From contig NZ_JAHCSG010000008.1 in NCBI RefSeq assembly GCF_018474015.1, positions 1 through 64,000 on the forward strand: a stretch of DNA of 64,000 bases, given 5' to 3'. A program made the position numbers and the translations under genes. Below, one piece after another: positions 39,403 to 47,046 of this stretch; position 1 is the first letter of the stretch, and every line of letters begins with the position of its first letter. The DNA comes from Williamsia sp. CHRR-6 (GTDB lineage Bacteria; Actinomycetota; Actinomycetes; Mycobacteriales; Mycobacteriaceae). A model generated the notes under the pieces. That model was not told where the DNA came from. It did not search any database and saw only the letters and a list, made by a program, of their open reading frames with translations.

Positions 39403-39562
39403 TGTGTGTTCGTCAAGTGCGGCATGTGTTCGAACACCTACTTCGGCCCGGGATCGGTGCGGGTCAGTGGGGCTTGAAATGCCCGGGAAGCATTAGCTCG
39501 CACCGTTTTGGTTGAGGGTGGTCCGCGCCTCGTACAGGTGCCAGGACTGCTACGAAGACGGA

Positions 39563-39596
39563 GAAGCGCCCACCCGGAGTTCGGGGTGGGCGCTTC
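39563..39596 (-). terminator. Strong hairpin terminator after the sdpI-like gene
   Basis: A perfect 13-bp stem, GAAGCGCCCACCC paired with GGGTGGGCGCTTC, loop of eight bases, lies 19 bp beyond the sdpI-like stop. The stem ends in A/T pairs on both sides, so it may act in both directions. Confidence 0.75.
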
Positions 39597-39614
39597 TTCG
39601 CCGAGGCGTTCGAG

Positions 39615-39965
39615 TTAGCGGACGGGGTGCGTGTTAGCGGTTCTCGCCGTCTTCATTGCTGCGATCTGGGCGGTGATGGTGGCGATCGTCAGCCCGACGA
39701 GAATGAGTCCCAGGCTGACGTAGCGCATATCGACCGACAGGTGCGTTGTTGCTGCGGCGGCGATACCGCCGAGCTGGGCGACGACTACGACCGCAAGGAT
39801 TCCACATGCGGCACGGTGTGCTGACTTCCACGCCTTACCGCTCGATAGAGTTGCGGCCGTTCGAATCCCGACAGCGTTGTTGGGTTCGAGGTTGCCGCGA
39901 GCAGCTGATAGACACGCCGCGAAAGCGACGATCGACAGCACCGTCATGATCAGTTGGACGCCCAT
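39615..39965 (-). CDS. SdpI-like immunity membrane protein
   Basis: 116 residues, three hydrophobic segments (VQLIMTVLSIVAFAACLSAA, AACGILAVVVVAQLGGIAAA, YVSLGLILVGLTIATITAQI). The loop motif NNAVGIRTAATLSSGKAWKS-AHRAA is the SdpI signature (IGIRTPATL...AW...H). SdpI protects Bacillus subtilis from the SdpC toxin. Ribosome binding site AGGAGAG lies in the 22-bp gap after the 61-residue peptide gene. Last gene of the cassette, closed by a strong terminator. Confidence 0.85.
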   Translation of the reverse strand: MGVQLIMTVLSIVAFAACLSAARGNLEPNNAVGIRTAATLSSGKAWKSAHRAACGILAVVVVAQLGGIAAAATTHLSVDMRYVSLGLILVGLTIATITAQIAAMKTARTANTHPVR

Positions 39966-39987
39966 CTCGGCACTCTCCTGGTGTGGT

Positions 39988-40173
39988 TTAGGAGGACTTT
40001 CGGGTGAGTCGCAAGGCGCTCGCGATCCGCCCGAAGTTCAGGGTCCAGCCTACGCCGGTGACCTTCTTTTCAAGCAGTTTGCCGTTCGGGTTCCAGTAGG
40101 ACTGGCGCACCTTTTCCCCTGTGGGAGCGCTGAAGTCGTATGGAACGCCGCCCTTCTTTCCACTTTTGGCCAT
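39988..40173 (-). CDS. 61-residue cationic peptide, candidate toxin/effector
   Basis: From ATG 40173 with ribosome binding site GAAAGGA: MAKSGKKGGVPYDFSAPTGE, KVRQSYWNPNGKLLEKKVTG, VGWTLNFGRIASALRLTRKS-S. It is strongly basic, has no cysteine, signal peptide or membrane span, and is rich in Gly, Lys and aromatic residues. It overlaps the 3' end of the sdpB-like frame by 104 bases and lies 22 bp before the sdpI-like gene, the position of a toxin in an SdpABC-SdpI type system. No similarity to SdpC is evident. Peptide function is inference from context. Confidence 0.6.
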   Translation of the reverse strand: MAKSGKKGGVPYDFSAPTGEKVRQSYWNPNGKLLEKKVTGVGWTLNFGRIASALRLTRKSS

Positions 40174-41068
40174 GATCAGTTGGTCCTTTCGGTTCGTGCT
40201 TGGTGTCGGTGCGTGAGGGGCTGGCAGCGATGATGACTGCACCGATCATGATCGCCGAAAAGCTCCACAGCCCCATCAACAAGATGATGGAACCGTGTAG
40301 CGCCAGGTCTAGGTCGAGCGCGATGGTGCGGAGGCGGAACCGCATGAGAACGAGTACGGCGATGACGATTTCGATGACGATGGCGCCCCAGGACATGGCT
40401 GCTGTGCCCCAGGGTTGCCGGGTGATGGGGTCAGCGATCCACTTGAATACTGGTGTGGCACCGAACAGGTTGTCGCGGACGAAGTAGTATTCGGCCGATC
40501 CGTTGGCCCAGTCTGCTACCCCAAATTTGCTAATCGCGCTGTCGAGGTAGATGTAGGCCACCTGTATTCGTGCGGCCCACGCCGCCGCGGCGCTGACGCT
40601 CAGGGCGGTAGGTCCGAGTTCACCATCGGTACGGGTTGTCCAGTGCCAGTGACGGTTGTCGATGAACGCCAGCGGCAGGATGATCAGGGTGATGTTCGCG
40701 GCGACTGATTCGCCTCCGTCGGGCAGAGAAATGGACTGGACGATCGAATAGGCCGCGTAGGCGTGGGGGAGTGCGGTCCACCGCGGCCGGTAGCCGCCGG
40801 CCACGACCAGCAGGATCGCCACGATGATCCATTGGCGCACCTGGGAGTGGTCGTTACCGCCGAGGCAGTACGCACTCAGCGCAGCGGGCCCGGAGCATTT
40901 GGGTTCCGCAGTGGGTGCGCCGTCGAGCGGCACGATCAGGTATCGGGCCGGGGTGAGGAGCAGTGTCACCGCTTGGGCGATGGCGATGAGGCTGCGGCTG
41001 ACCCCGAACCAGCGTGTTCGAGGATCGAAGGTGAACGCCCAGTTCGTGGCGGGCGACAGCGTGGTCAA
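40070..41068 (-). CDS. SdpB-like HTTM membrane protein
   Basis: 332 residues from a TTG start (41068) overlapping an upstream stop. About seven membrane segments, e.g. QWIIVAILLVVAGGY, VAANITLIILPLAFI, AIVIEIVIAVLVLM, and SIILLMGLWSFSAIMIGAVI. The block AARIQVAYIYLDSAISKFGV followed by WANGSAEYYFVRDNLFGATP is the conserved SdpB/HTTM (vitamin-K carboxylase-like) motif. In Bacillus SdpB, with SdpA, matures the SdpC toxin; no SdpA gene is present here. The tail after residue ~290 (HEPKGPTDHGQKWKEGRRSI...) is basic and shares its DNA with the 61-residue peptide gene. Confidence 0.8.
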   Translation of the reverse strand: MTTLSPATNWAFTFDPRTRWFGVSRSLIAIAQAVTLLLTPARYLIVPLDGAPTAEPKCSGPAALSAYCLGGNDHSQVRQWIIVAILLVVAGGYRPRWTALPHAYAAYSIVQSISLPDGGESVAANITLIILPLAFIDNRHWHWTTRTDGELGPTALSVSAAAAWAARIQVAYIYLDSAISKFGVADWANGSAEYYFVRDNLFGATPVFKWIADPITRQPWGTAAMSWGAIVIEIVIAVLVLMRFRLRTIALDLDLALHGSIILLMGLWSFSAIMIGAVIIAASPSRTDTKHEPKGPTDHGQKWKEGRRSIRLQRSHRGKGAPVLLEPERQTA

Positions 41069-41107
41069 CAGTCGACCTGTATGTGGGCGGCGCGGGACAC
41101 GTTGTGT

Positions 41108-41627
41108 TCAGCGGGCCGCAGCATTGCGATCGATGACAGCGTGCGGATCGAGTTCGTAGGCCACCGCTTTGGCTTCGGCTTCCACCGCCCGGTCACCCAG
41201 GCCCGCGAGGGTAGCGGGGTCAGCACACAACCGTTGATCGACCAACGCCCGGTCGGCCCGATCGAGGTAAGCGGTTTCGCGGACCAGGATGGTGGCCCGC
41301 CATTCGGTGAGCCGCCCCGCCGCCAGCGCGGCCGCGGTGTGCGGCATCTCCGCCATCGCCCGCGCGAACCCCAGGTGACGGCCACCAGCATGCGCCGAGA
41401 CTCCCCGGGCCAGAGCGATCTCCGCAGCCAGACCACGACACTGCCGTTCCACCCCGCGCGGTTTCGGCAGCCCGCCGCATCGCCTCGAGTTGCCGGGTGA
41501 CGTGTGCCTGCGCTGCCGCGGCCGCCGACTTCAGCTGTTCCAGCGCAGTCAACGCGTCGATGGAAGCCGCTTCGGAATCGACGTCGGTCAACCGTGCCAC
41601 CACATAAGCGACAGCCGCAGTACACAT
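41108..41627 (-). pseudogene. 13E12-family protein, N-terminal DUF222 remnant
   Basis: From MCTAAVAYVVARLTDVDSEA the DUF222 domain runs to RQLEAMRRAAETARG, where one extra G at about 41457 shifts the frame; it then continues VERQCRGLAAEIALARGVSA, GRLTEWRATILVRETAYLDR and stops after DPHAVIDRNAAAR. A complete protein would go on for another 200-300 residues to an HNH domain. It ends 40 bp before the TTG start of the sdpB-like gene, so transcription from its promoter would enter the cassette. Confidence 0.85.
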
Positions 41628-41643
41628 GTCCACCCCCGATCGA

Positions 41644-41659
41644 TCGAATACGTGTTCGT
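41644..41659 (-). promoter_or_regulatory. Candidate LexA/SOS box
   Basis: TCGAATACGTGTTCGT matches the mycobacterial SOS consensus TCGAAC-N4-GTTCGA at 10 of 12 positions. It is 16 bp upstream of the DUF222 remnant start codon at 41627. The first gene of the window has a related site. If functional, the sdp-like cassette immediately downstream would be DNA-damage inducible. Confidence 0.55.
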
Positions 41660-41759
41660 ATGGTGCCCGGTGGGGGTCGACCGTGCAACGGTTGCCACGA
41701 CGAGCTGCGCAGGAGAGATGGGAACGCCGAGAAGACCCGGTACATCTGGCAGCAGGCGG

Positions 41760-43547
41760 TTACAGCCAGGCGGGCTCGGTGTCGAGGGTGGTGCGATCCA
41801 ACGACTGCAGCAGGTCGAACTGCGGCCCGGTCTTCGGCAGCTCGAACCGGTAGAAGTACCGCGCGGCAGCGCGTTTGCCGTCGTAGAAGTCGCCCTGCTT
41901 CACACCGACCGCCAACAACTGCTCCAACCAGATCCAAGCCACCACAACGTGACCGGCTGCCTCGAGGTACACCGTGGAGTTCGCCAGCGACACCTTCACA
42001 TCCCCGGCCGACCACACCGCGAGGGTGACCGTGGCCAGTCGCTCGGTGGCTGCGCGCAGCTGCGCCGCGAACTCGCCTGCCTCGCCGCCGGCGGCTTCGG
42101 CCCGATCGATGGTCGCCGTGATGGTGGAGATCAGCAGTTTCAGGCCGGCGCCGCCGTTCATCACCACCTTGCGGCCCAGCAGATCCAGGCCGTGAATACC
42201 ATGTGCCCCTTCGTGAATGGGGTTGAGACGGTTGTCGCGGTAGAACTGCTCGACGTCGAATTCCTTGGTGTAGCCATAGCCGCCGTGCACCTGGATGGCC
42301 AGGCTGTTGGCCTCCAGACACCACTGCGACGGCCAGCTCTTGACGATGGGGGTGAGCACCTCGAGCAGCAGATGTGCGTTGTCGCGTGCCGCACCGGTGG
42401 TGGTCTGCTCCTCGTCGAGCAGGGTGGACGCGTACAGGCCCAACCCCAGAGCGCCTTCCACGTAGGCTTTCTGCGCCAACAACATTCGCCGAACATCGGC
42501 GTGTTCGATGATGGCGACCGGCGGTGAGCTGGGGTCCTTGTCGTCCACCGAACGGCCCTGGGTGCGGACCTTCGCGTATTCCAGCGAGGCCAGGTATCCG
42601 GCGTAACCGATTGCGGTGGCGAGGAATCCGACACCGATGCGGGCCTCGTTCATCATGTGGAACATGTACATCAGGCCATGGTTCTCTTCGCCGACCAGAT
42701 AACCGACCGCGCCCTTCTCCGGTGCCGGACCGTGCGTGCCGTCGCCGAAGTTCAACAGGGTGTTGGTGGTGCCACGGTTGCCCATCTTGTGGTTCAACCC
42801 CACCAGCGCAACGTCGTTGCGGGTGCCGTCGGCGAGGTACTTGGGCACGATGAACAGTGAGATGCCCTTCACCCCGGGCGGACCGCCCGGGGTCTTGGCC
42901 AGCACCAGATGCACGATGTTCTCCGACAATTCGTGCTCACCGCACGAAATCCACATCTTGGTACCGGTGATCCGATACGAACCGTCCTCGGTAGCAACAG
43001 CTTTGGTCGTGATGTCGGCCAACGACGATCCCGCCTGCGGCTCGGACAAGCACATCGTCCCGTAGAAGCGTCCCTCGATCATCGGTCGCACCCAGGTGTC
43101 TATCTGCTCGGGGGTGCCGTACTCCATCAGCAGGTTGGCGTTGCCCACCGAGAGAAACGGATAGCAGGACGTGGACGGGTTGGCGGCCTGGAACCACGCC
43201 AGGGATGCGCGGCTCACCACGGTCGGCAGCTGCATGCCGCCCACCGACTCGTCGAACGACCCGGCGACGAGACCGGACTTGGTGAACTCGGCCAGGGCAG
43301 TGTGCACCTCGTCGATCAGCACCACCCGGCCGTCCTCGCCGATGTAGGGCTCGTTCTGATCGGCCTTCTTGTTGTGTGTGGCGAACAGCTGGATGGCCAT
43401 GTCGGCACTCAGTGACAAGACATCATCGAAGGTCTCGCGCGAATGCTCGGCAAACCGTTCGCGACTGGTCAACGCGGTGACGTCCAACCATTCGTAGAGC
43501 AGGAATTCGATGTCGCGACGGGAGAGTGGTTCAGCCATGTCCCTCAT
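41760..43547 (-). CDS. Acyl-CoA dehydrogenase, FadE5-type
   Basis: 595 residues, longer than classical ~380-residue acyl-CoA dehydrogenases because of an extra C-terminal domain (Acyl-CoA_dh_C, bacterial type), as in mycobacterial FadE5. Order: helical N-domain from ~40, middle beta-domain with GTMCLSEPQAGSSLADITTK and MWISCGEHELSENIVHLVLA, C-terminal FAD-binding helices QVHGGYGYTKEFDVEQFYRD, then the extra domain ending TLDTEPAWL. Oxidises acyl-CoA to enoyl-CoA with FAD. Its last 749 bp are repeated at 37325-38073. Confidence 0.93.
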   Translation of the reverse strand: MRDMAEPLSRRDIEFLLYEWLDVTALTSRERFAEHSRETFDDVLSLSADMAIQLFATHNKKADQNEPYIGEDGRVVLIDEVHTALAEFTKSGLVAGSFDESVGGMQLPTVVSRASLAWFQAANPSTSCYPFLSVGNANLLMEYGTPEQIDTWVRPMIEGRFYGTMCLSEPQAGSSLADITTKAVATEDGSYRITGTKMWISCGEHELSENIVHLVLAKTPGGPPGVKGISLFIVPKYLADGTRNDVALVGLNHKMGNRGTTNTLLNFGDGTHGPAPEKGAVGYLVGEENHGLMYMFHMMNEARIGVGFLATAIGYAGYLASLEYAKVRTQGRSVDDKDPSSPPVAIIEHADVRRMLLAQKAYVEGALGLGLYASTLLDEEQTTTGAARDNAHLLLEVLTPIVKSWPSQWCLEANSLAIQVHGGYGYTKEFDVEQFYRDNRLNPIHEGAHGIHGLDLLGRKVVMNGGAGLKLLISTITATIDRAEAAGGEAGEFAAQLRAATERLATVTLAVWSAGDVKVSLANSTVYLEAAGHVVVAWIWLEQLLAVGVKQGDFYDGKRAAARYFYRFELPKTGPQFDLLQSLDRTTLDTEPAWL

Positions 43548-43566
43548 GATGCCCCTGGCGGCGCTC

Positions 43567-44013
43567 CTACGTCATCCCCGGTAAGGCCACGTTGCCCCTC
43601 ACGTCGCCTTCCACCACCTGACCCAGGAGGTGGAAGGCGATGACGACCAGCAGGATCTGGATGGACATTCCTACGAGCGGCACCCAGGCGGCTGGCCGGC
43701 GACGCGCCACCAACACGACGGAGAGCACGATCGAGCTCAGCACGACGAGCGTTCCGCCGCCGAGTTGGAGCTTCATCGCGAGACCGAGTTTGTCGAAGTC
43801 GCAATCGGTTTCGCTGGAACAGGCATCAGTCACCATGCCTTCGAAGAGCGAGGCCATGAAGGTCAACATCAGCAGCCCGGTCTGCGCCAGGACCAGCACC
43901 AGCGTGAGTGCGAACCGTACTGGTGGCCGCTGTGTCGGCCAGTACACGGGAGGGGGCGGCGGAAACCCTGAAGGGAGCGGTGCCCGAACCTGCGCCGACG
44001 GGGGTGGGATCAC
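43567..44013 (-). CDS. Small membrane protein, WVPxVG family, paralogue 1
   Basis: 148 residues. Proline-rich cytosolic N-terminus (MIPPPSAQVRAPLPSGFPPP), then four hydrophobic segments. The first external loop carries a cysteine pair (TDACSSETDCDFDKLG). Before the last segment comes RRRPAAWVPLVGMSIQILLV, a motif repeated in three neighbours (44010, 44398, 46055). GTG start overlaps the previous stop (GTGA), so it is coupled to paralogue 2. Function unknown. Confidence 0.75.
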   Translation of the reverse strand: MIPPPSAQVRAPLPSGFPPPPPVYWPTQRPPVRFALTLVLVLAQTGLLMLTFMASLFEGMVTDACSSETDCDFDKLGLAMKLQLGGGTLVVLSSIVLSVVLVARRRPAAWVPLVGMSIQILLVVIAFHLLGQVVEGDVRGNVALPGMT

Positions 44014-44345
44014 AGGACAACGTTGAAGACGACGATGGCGGCGAGGGCCAACACCACGTGCGTGGCGATACCGACGATGGGCACGACGCGAATCTTGGGA
44101 TGCTGCGCTCGTGCGATGACGGCGATGATGCCGGCCAGCAGGACCAGCGTCCCGCCCACGCCGGTCAGAGCGAAGGCGGTGTCGACCACGAATGACTTGT
44201 CTGAACGGGTCCCGCTGGACACATCGGCGCTCATGGCGACGCCGGCTCCGATCACGCCCGCGACCAGATAGACGCCGACCTGCACGATCAGCAGGATGAT
44301 GGCCGTGTTCCCGCGTCGGCGGGGTGCGGGCGGGTAGTTGTTCAT
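44010..44345 (-). CDS. Small membrane protein, WVPxVG family, paralogue 2
   Basis: 111 residues from ATG 44345 (MNNYPPAPRRRGNTAIILLI). Same layout: short Pro-rich head, four hydrophobic segments, and HPKIRVVPIVGIATHVVLAL before the last one. Unlike its relatives it lacks the cysteine pair in the first loop (SADVSSGTRSDKSFVVDTAF). A longer frame from 44381 exists but the shorter start gives a head like the others. Function unknown. Confidence 0.7.
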   Translation of the reverse strand: MNNYPPAPRRRGNTAIILLIVQVGVYLVAGVIGAGVAMSADVSSGTRSDKSFVVDTAFALTGVGGTLVLLAGIIAVIARAQHPKIRVVPIVGIATHVVLALAAIVVFNVVL

Positions 44346-44397
44346 GACGTTCACGCTAGGTCCGTTCGGTCGGGTGTACATCGGGGAAAATACGCAA

Positions 44398-44763
44398 TCA
44401 CGCCGCGGCCGGCAGCAACTGCTGTGCGGCCATCCACAGGCCGGTGTGCACCGCGATGCCCACGATCGGCACCCACAGTGCCGGTGAGCGTCGCGAGATC
44501 AGCAGCAGCGACACCGTCGCCACCAGCAGCAGGGCCAGCACACCGACACCGTCGACGTAGGCCATCGCGGTCGCGGCGTCGACGTTCACACAGCCGTCGC
44601 TTCGGCACGCCGCGGCGGCCCTATCGGGCCAGGTGAGGCTGATCAGTGCGGTCACCACGACGTAGCCGGTCAACGCGGCGGCGCCGATCGCGGTGAGCGT
44701 GGAGTCGACGGCGCGCCACGATGGCGAGTAGCCGGTGTGGGTGGGATGCACGGCGTAGGTCAT
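44398..44763 (-). CDS. Small membrane protein, WVPxVG family, paralogue 3
   Basis: 121 residues (MTYAVHPTHTGYSPSWRAVD...). Four hydrophobic segments; first loop with AAACRSDGCVNVDAATAMAY (Cys-x4-Cys); closing motif SRRSPALWVPIVGIAVHTGL. About 50 bp upstream of paralogue 2 on the same strand. Function unknown. Confidence 0.72.
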   Translation of the reverse strand: MTYAVHPTHTGYSPSWRAVDSTLTAIGAAALTGYVVVTALISLTWPDRAAAACRSDGCVNVDAATAMAYVDGVGVLALLLVATVSLLLISRRSPALWVPIVGIAVHTGLWMAAQQLLPAAA

Positions 44764-44848
44764 GGCGATGACGCTACGAACTGGGTTGTGCTGCCGACTC
44801 CGCAGAACTACTCAGCTTCACCCGGGGAATCCACCCGCGGGCGCCTGC

Positions 44849-46009
44849 TCAGCGATAGATCGCGGTGTAGAGCTCGACGATCTCGGCGGCGTCGGGGATG
44901 CGGGGATTGTTGGCGGGTGATCCCGACGCCAAGGCCTGCTCGGCCATCACTTCCAGCTTGCCGGTCCACGTGGCCTCGTCGACGCCGTAGACCGCGGGCG
45001 TGGGGACCTCGACGTCGAGACACAGCTGGGTCAGTTCGGCGACCAGGGCGTGCGCGGCGACGTCATCGGAGGCCGACTCACCGACGATGCGCATCGCGCG
45101 GGCACAGTCGGCGTAGCGATCTGGCGCCGCATCGACGGAGAACCGGGTGACCGCGGGCAGCAGCATGGCGTTGGAAAGCCCATGCGCGACATGGAAATGT
45201 GCGCCGATCGGTCGACTCATGCCGTGTACCAACGCAACCGAGGCGTTGGAGAAGGCCATCCCGGCCTGGGTGGAGGCGATCATCATCGCCGCGCGTGCGT
45301 CTCGGTCGGATCCGTCGGCGTACACCCGACGCAGCGCCCCGGCGATGGTGCGCATGGCGGTGAGAGCCAATCCGTCGCTGAAGGCGTTGGCCTTGCGGCT
45401 GACGTAGGCCTCGATGGCGTGGGTCAACGCGTCCACGCCGGTGTCGGCGGTCAGTCGGGCAGGCATCGACATGGTCAACTCGACGTCGATGATGGTGGCC
45501 ACCGGCAGGAACGACAACCCGGGACACAACATCTTCTCATCGGTGGCACTGTCGGTGATGACGGTGAACTGGGTTGCCTCCGAACCAGATCCGGCGGTGG
45601 TGGGGATGGCGATGATGGGAAGAGCCGGTCCGGCGTAGGGGCCGGGCGCCCGGTAGTCGCCCATGGTGCCGCCGTTGGCGTGCAACACCGACAACGCCTT
45701 AGCGGTGTCCATCGGACTGCCACCGCCCAACCCGATCACCGCATCAGCGTCCGCGGCCGCCACCGCGGCCACCCCGGCAACCAGCGAGTCGGTGGTGGGG
45801 TCGGGGACGGTGCCGTCGAAGAGAGTCGGGGTGGTGCCCGCAGCGCGCAACAGGCCCAGGACTCGCTCGGCCACGCCGGTCGTCACCATGAACTGGTCGG
45901 TGACGACGATCGGACGGCTGACGCCCAAGGTCGAGACCACCGCCCCGATCTCGTCGAGGGCGCCGGGACCGATGCGGGCAAAACGGGGGAGTGCGATGGA
46001 AGCAACCAT
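44849..46009 (-). CDS. Iron-containing alcohol dehydrogenase
   Basis: 386 residues from ATG 46009. NAD-binding VIGLGGGSPMDTAKALSVLH and metal-binding region HGMSRPIGAHFHVAHGLSNA with the conserved histidines; DTGVDALTHAIEAYVSRKAN is typical of the group-III Fe-ADH family. Oxidises or reduces a short alcohol/aldehyde, substrate unknown. It interrupts the series of WVPxVG membrane proteins. Confidence 0.92.
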   Translation of the reverse strand: MVASIALPRFARIGPGALDEIGAVVSTLGVSRPIVVTDQFMVTTGVAERVLGLLRAAGTTPTLFDGTVPDPTTDSLVAGVAAVAAADADAVIGLGGGSPMDTAKALSVLHANGGTMGDYRAPGPYAGPALPIIAIPTTAGSGSEATQFTVITDSATDEKMLCPGLSFLPVATIIDVELTMSMPARLTADTGVDALTHAIEAYVSRKANAFSDGLALTAMRTIAGALRRVYADGSDRDARAAMMIASTQAGMAFSNASVALVHGMSRPIGAHFHVAHGLSNAMLLPAVTRFSVDAAPDRYADCARAMRIVGESASDDVAAHALVAELTQLCLDVEVPTPAVYGVDEATWTGKLEVMAEQALASGSPANNPRIPDAAEIVELYTAIYR

Positions 46010-46054
46010 GAACACACCGTGCCATGTCGGAGCGTCGGCGGTGGGCCGGTTGAG

Positions 46055-46447
46055 TCAGCCGGGTATCTGCTCGATCAGTTGCAGCGAGATGGCCATCAGG
46101 ATCACCTGAATCCCGATGCCGACCAGCGGGATCCACCACGCTGTCCGGCGGCGGCCCAACCGCACCGCCACTGCGATGAGGACGGCCAACAGCACCACGC
46201 CCCCGCCGATGTCGGTGATGCCCAACGCCCAGGCGAGGTACTCGTAGCGGCAGGTCTGCGCTCCGCACGAGTCGGTGGCGAACGCCGAGAGGAACAGGCT
46301 GAGAAACCAGATCAGCCCCATCGCAGTGCCGTAGAGCATCGTCAGGACGATGGACACCACGAGGTCGGCCTGCCGACCGGCGGACTCCTTGACCTTCGGA
46401 TGTGGCTGATATGGCTGCATCTGCGGGGCGGGCTGATGGGGCTGCAT
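46055..46447 (-). CDS. Small membrane protein, WVPxVG family, paralogue 4
   Basis: 130 residues from ATG 46447 (MQPHQPAPQMQPYQPHPKVK). Pro/Gln-rich head, four hydrophobic segments, first loop TDSCGAQTCRYEYLA (Cys-x4-Cys), and closing RRRTAWWIPLVGIGIQVILM. Closest in outline to paralogue 1. Separated from the other three by the alcohol dehydrogenase gene. Function unknown. Confidence 0.72.
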   Translation of the reverse strand: MQPHQPAPQMQPYQPHPKVKESAGRQADLVVSIVLTMLYGTAMGLIWFLSLFLSAFATDSCGAQTCRYEYLAWALGITDIGGGVVLLAVLIAVAVRLGRRRTAWWIPLVGIGIQVILMAISLQLIEQIPG

Positions 46448-46506
46448 GGGGGAAATGTAGGACCCCCAGCCCGTCGGCAACAGCGCAGAACTACTCACGC
46501 CCAGAA

Positions 46507-46977
46507 CTACTCAAGCCCAGTGCAGGGTGAGACGTGATGTCGCACCCGTCTTAAGAACCCGCGGTAGACGCCATCCGGGCCCGCATGGTCCGCGAACTCG
46601 CAGAAATCCATGTTCCCAAGGCTCAGATTGTTCTCGATCGACCACATCTGCGAAGGAATCACCCGCACGGTGCGGCCGGGTTCATGGCCGGACTCGAGCG
46701 GACCAGTGTCGACCGCCAGGATCGGGTGCTCCGGGTCGCTGAAGGTGACCAGGTCGGCCAAGAACACGTAGTAGGGCGGAGGCGGCCCAACCTCGGCCAC
46801 GAAACTCTCCGGAGTGGTTCCATGCCATGCCTTGTCGTCGATTGCGATGAAGTTGGCGGTGAACTCGTCGGATGTCTGCGGTGCCTGGGCATCGATCACC
46901 AGCTGCTGCCAGGCGTGGTCGTCGCTGAAGTCGGTACGGATGAGAACAGACCCGTCGGGCAGAGGTGGCTTCGGCAT
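46507..46977 (-). CDS. DUF6924-like protein
   Basis: 156 residues. LPDGSVLIRTDFSDDHAWQQ at the start, PYYVFLADLVTFSDPEHPIL, and RVIPSQMWSIENNLSLGNMD with FCEFADHAGPDGVYRGF. The first and last patterns recall the actinobacterial DUF6924 family; I rely on memory for that name. Cytosolic, no catalytic motif evident. Confidence 0.6.
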   Translation of the reverse strand: MPKPPLPDGSVLIRTDFSDDHAWQQLVIDAQAPQTSDEFTANFIAIDDKAWHGTTPESFVAEVGPPPPYYVFLADLVTFSDPEHPILAVDTGPLESGHEPGRTVRVIPSQMWSIENNLSLGNMDFCEFADHAGPDGVYRGFLRRVRHHVSPCTGLE

Positions 46978-47046
46978 GGTTCGGTTTTCAATCGTCGTCG
47001 GGGATGGTGTTCAGGGCTCGTGGCGGTGGCCGGGACCGTTGCGCTG

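Noticed and set aside
39403-39562. Possible tRNA or small RNA before the strong hairpin at 39563
   Set aside because: No cloverleaf or T-loop consensus could be found; only a 12-bp palindrome GTGTTCGAACAC at about 39426-39437.
41065-42324. Long minus-strand frame crossing the DUF222 remnant and the acyl-CoA dehydrogenase 3' end
   Set aside because: It runs out of frame through both recognised coding regions; the equivalent frame also appears opposite the duplicated copy at 37004-38209, showing it is a by-product of the dehydrogenase sequence.
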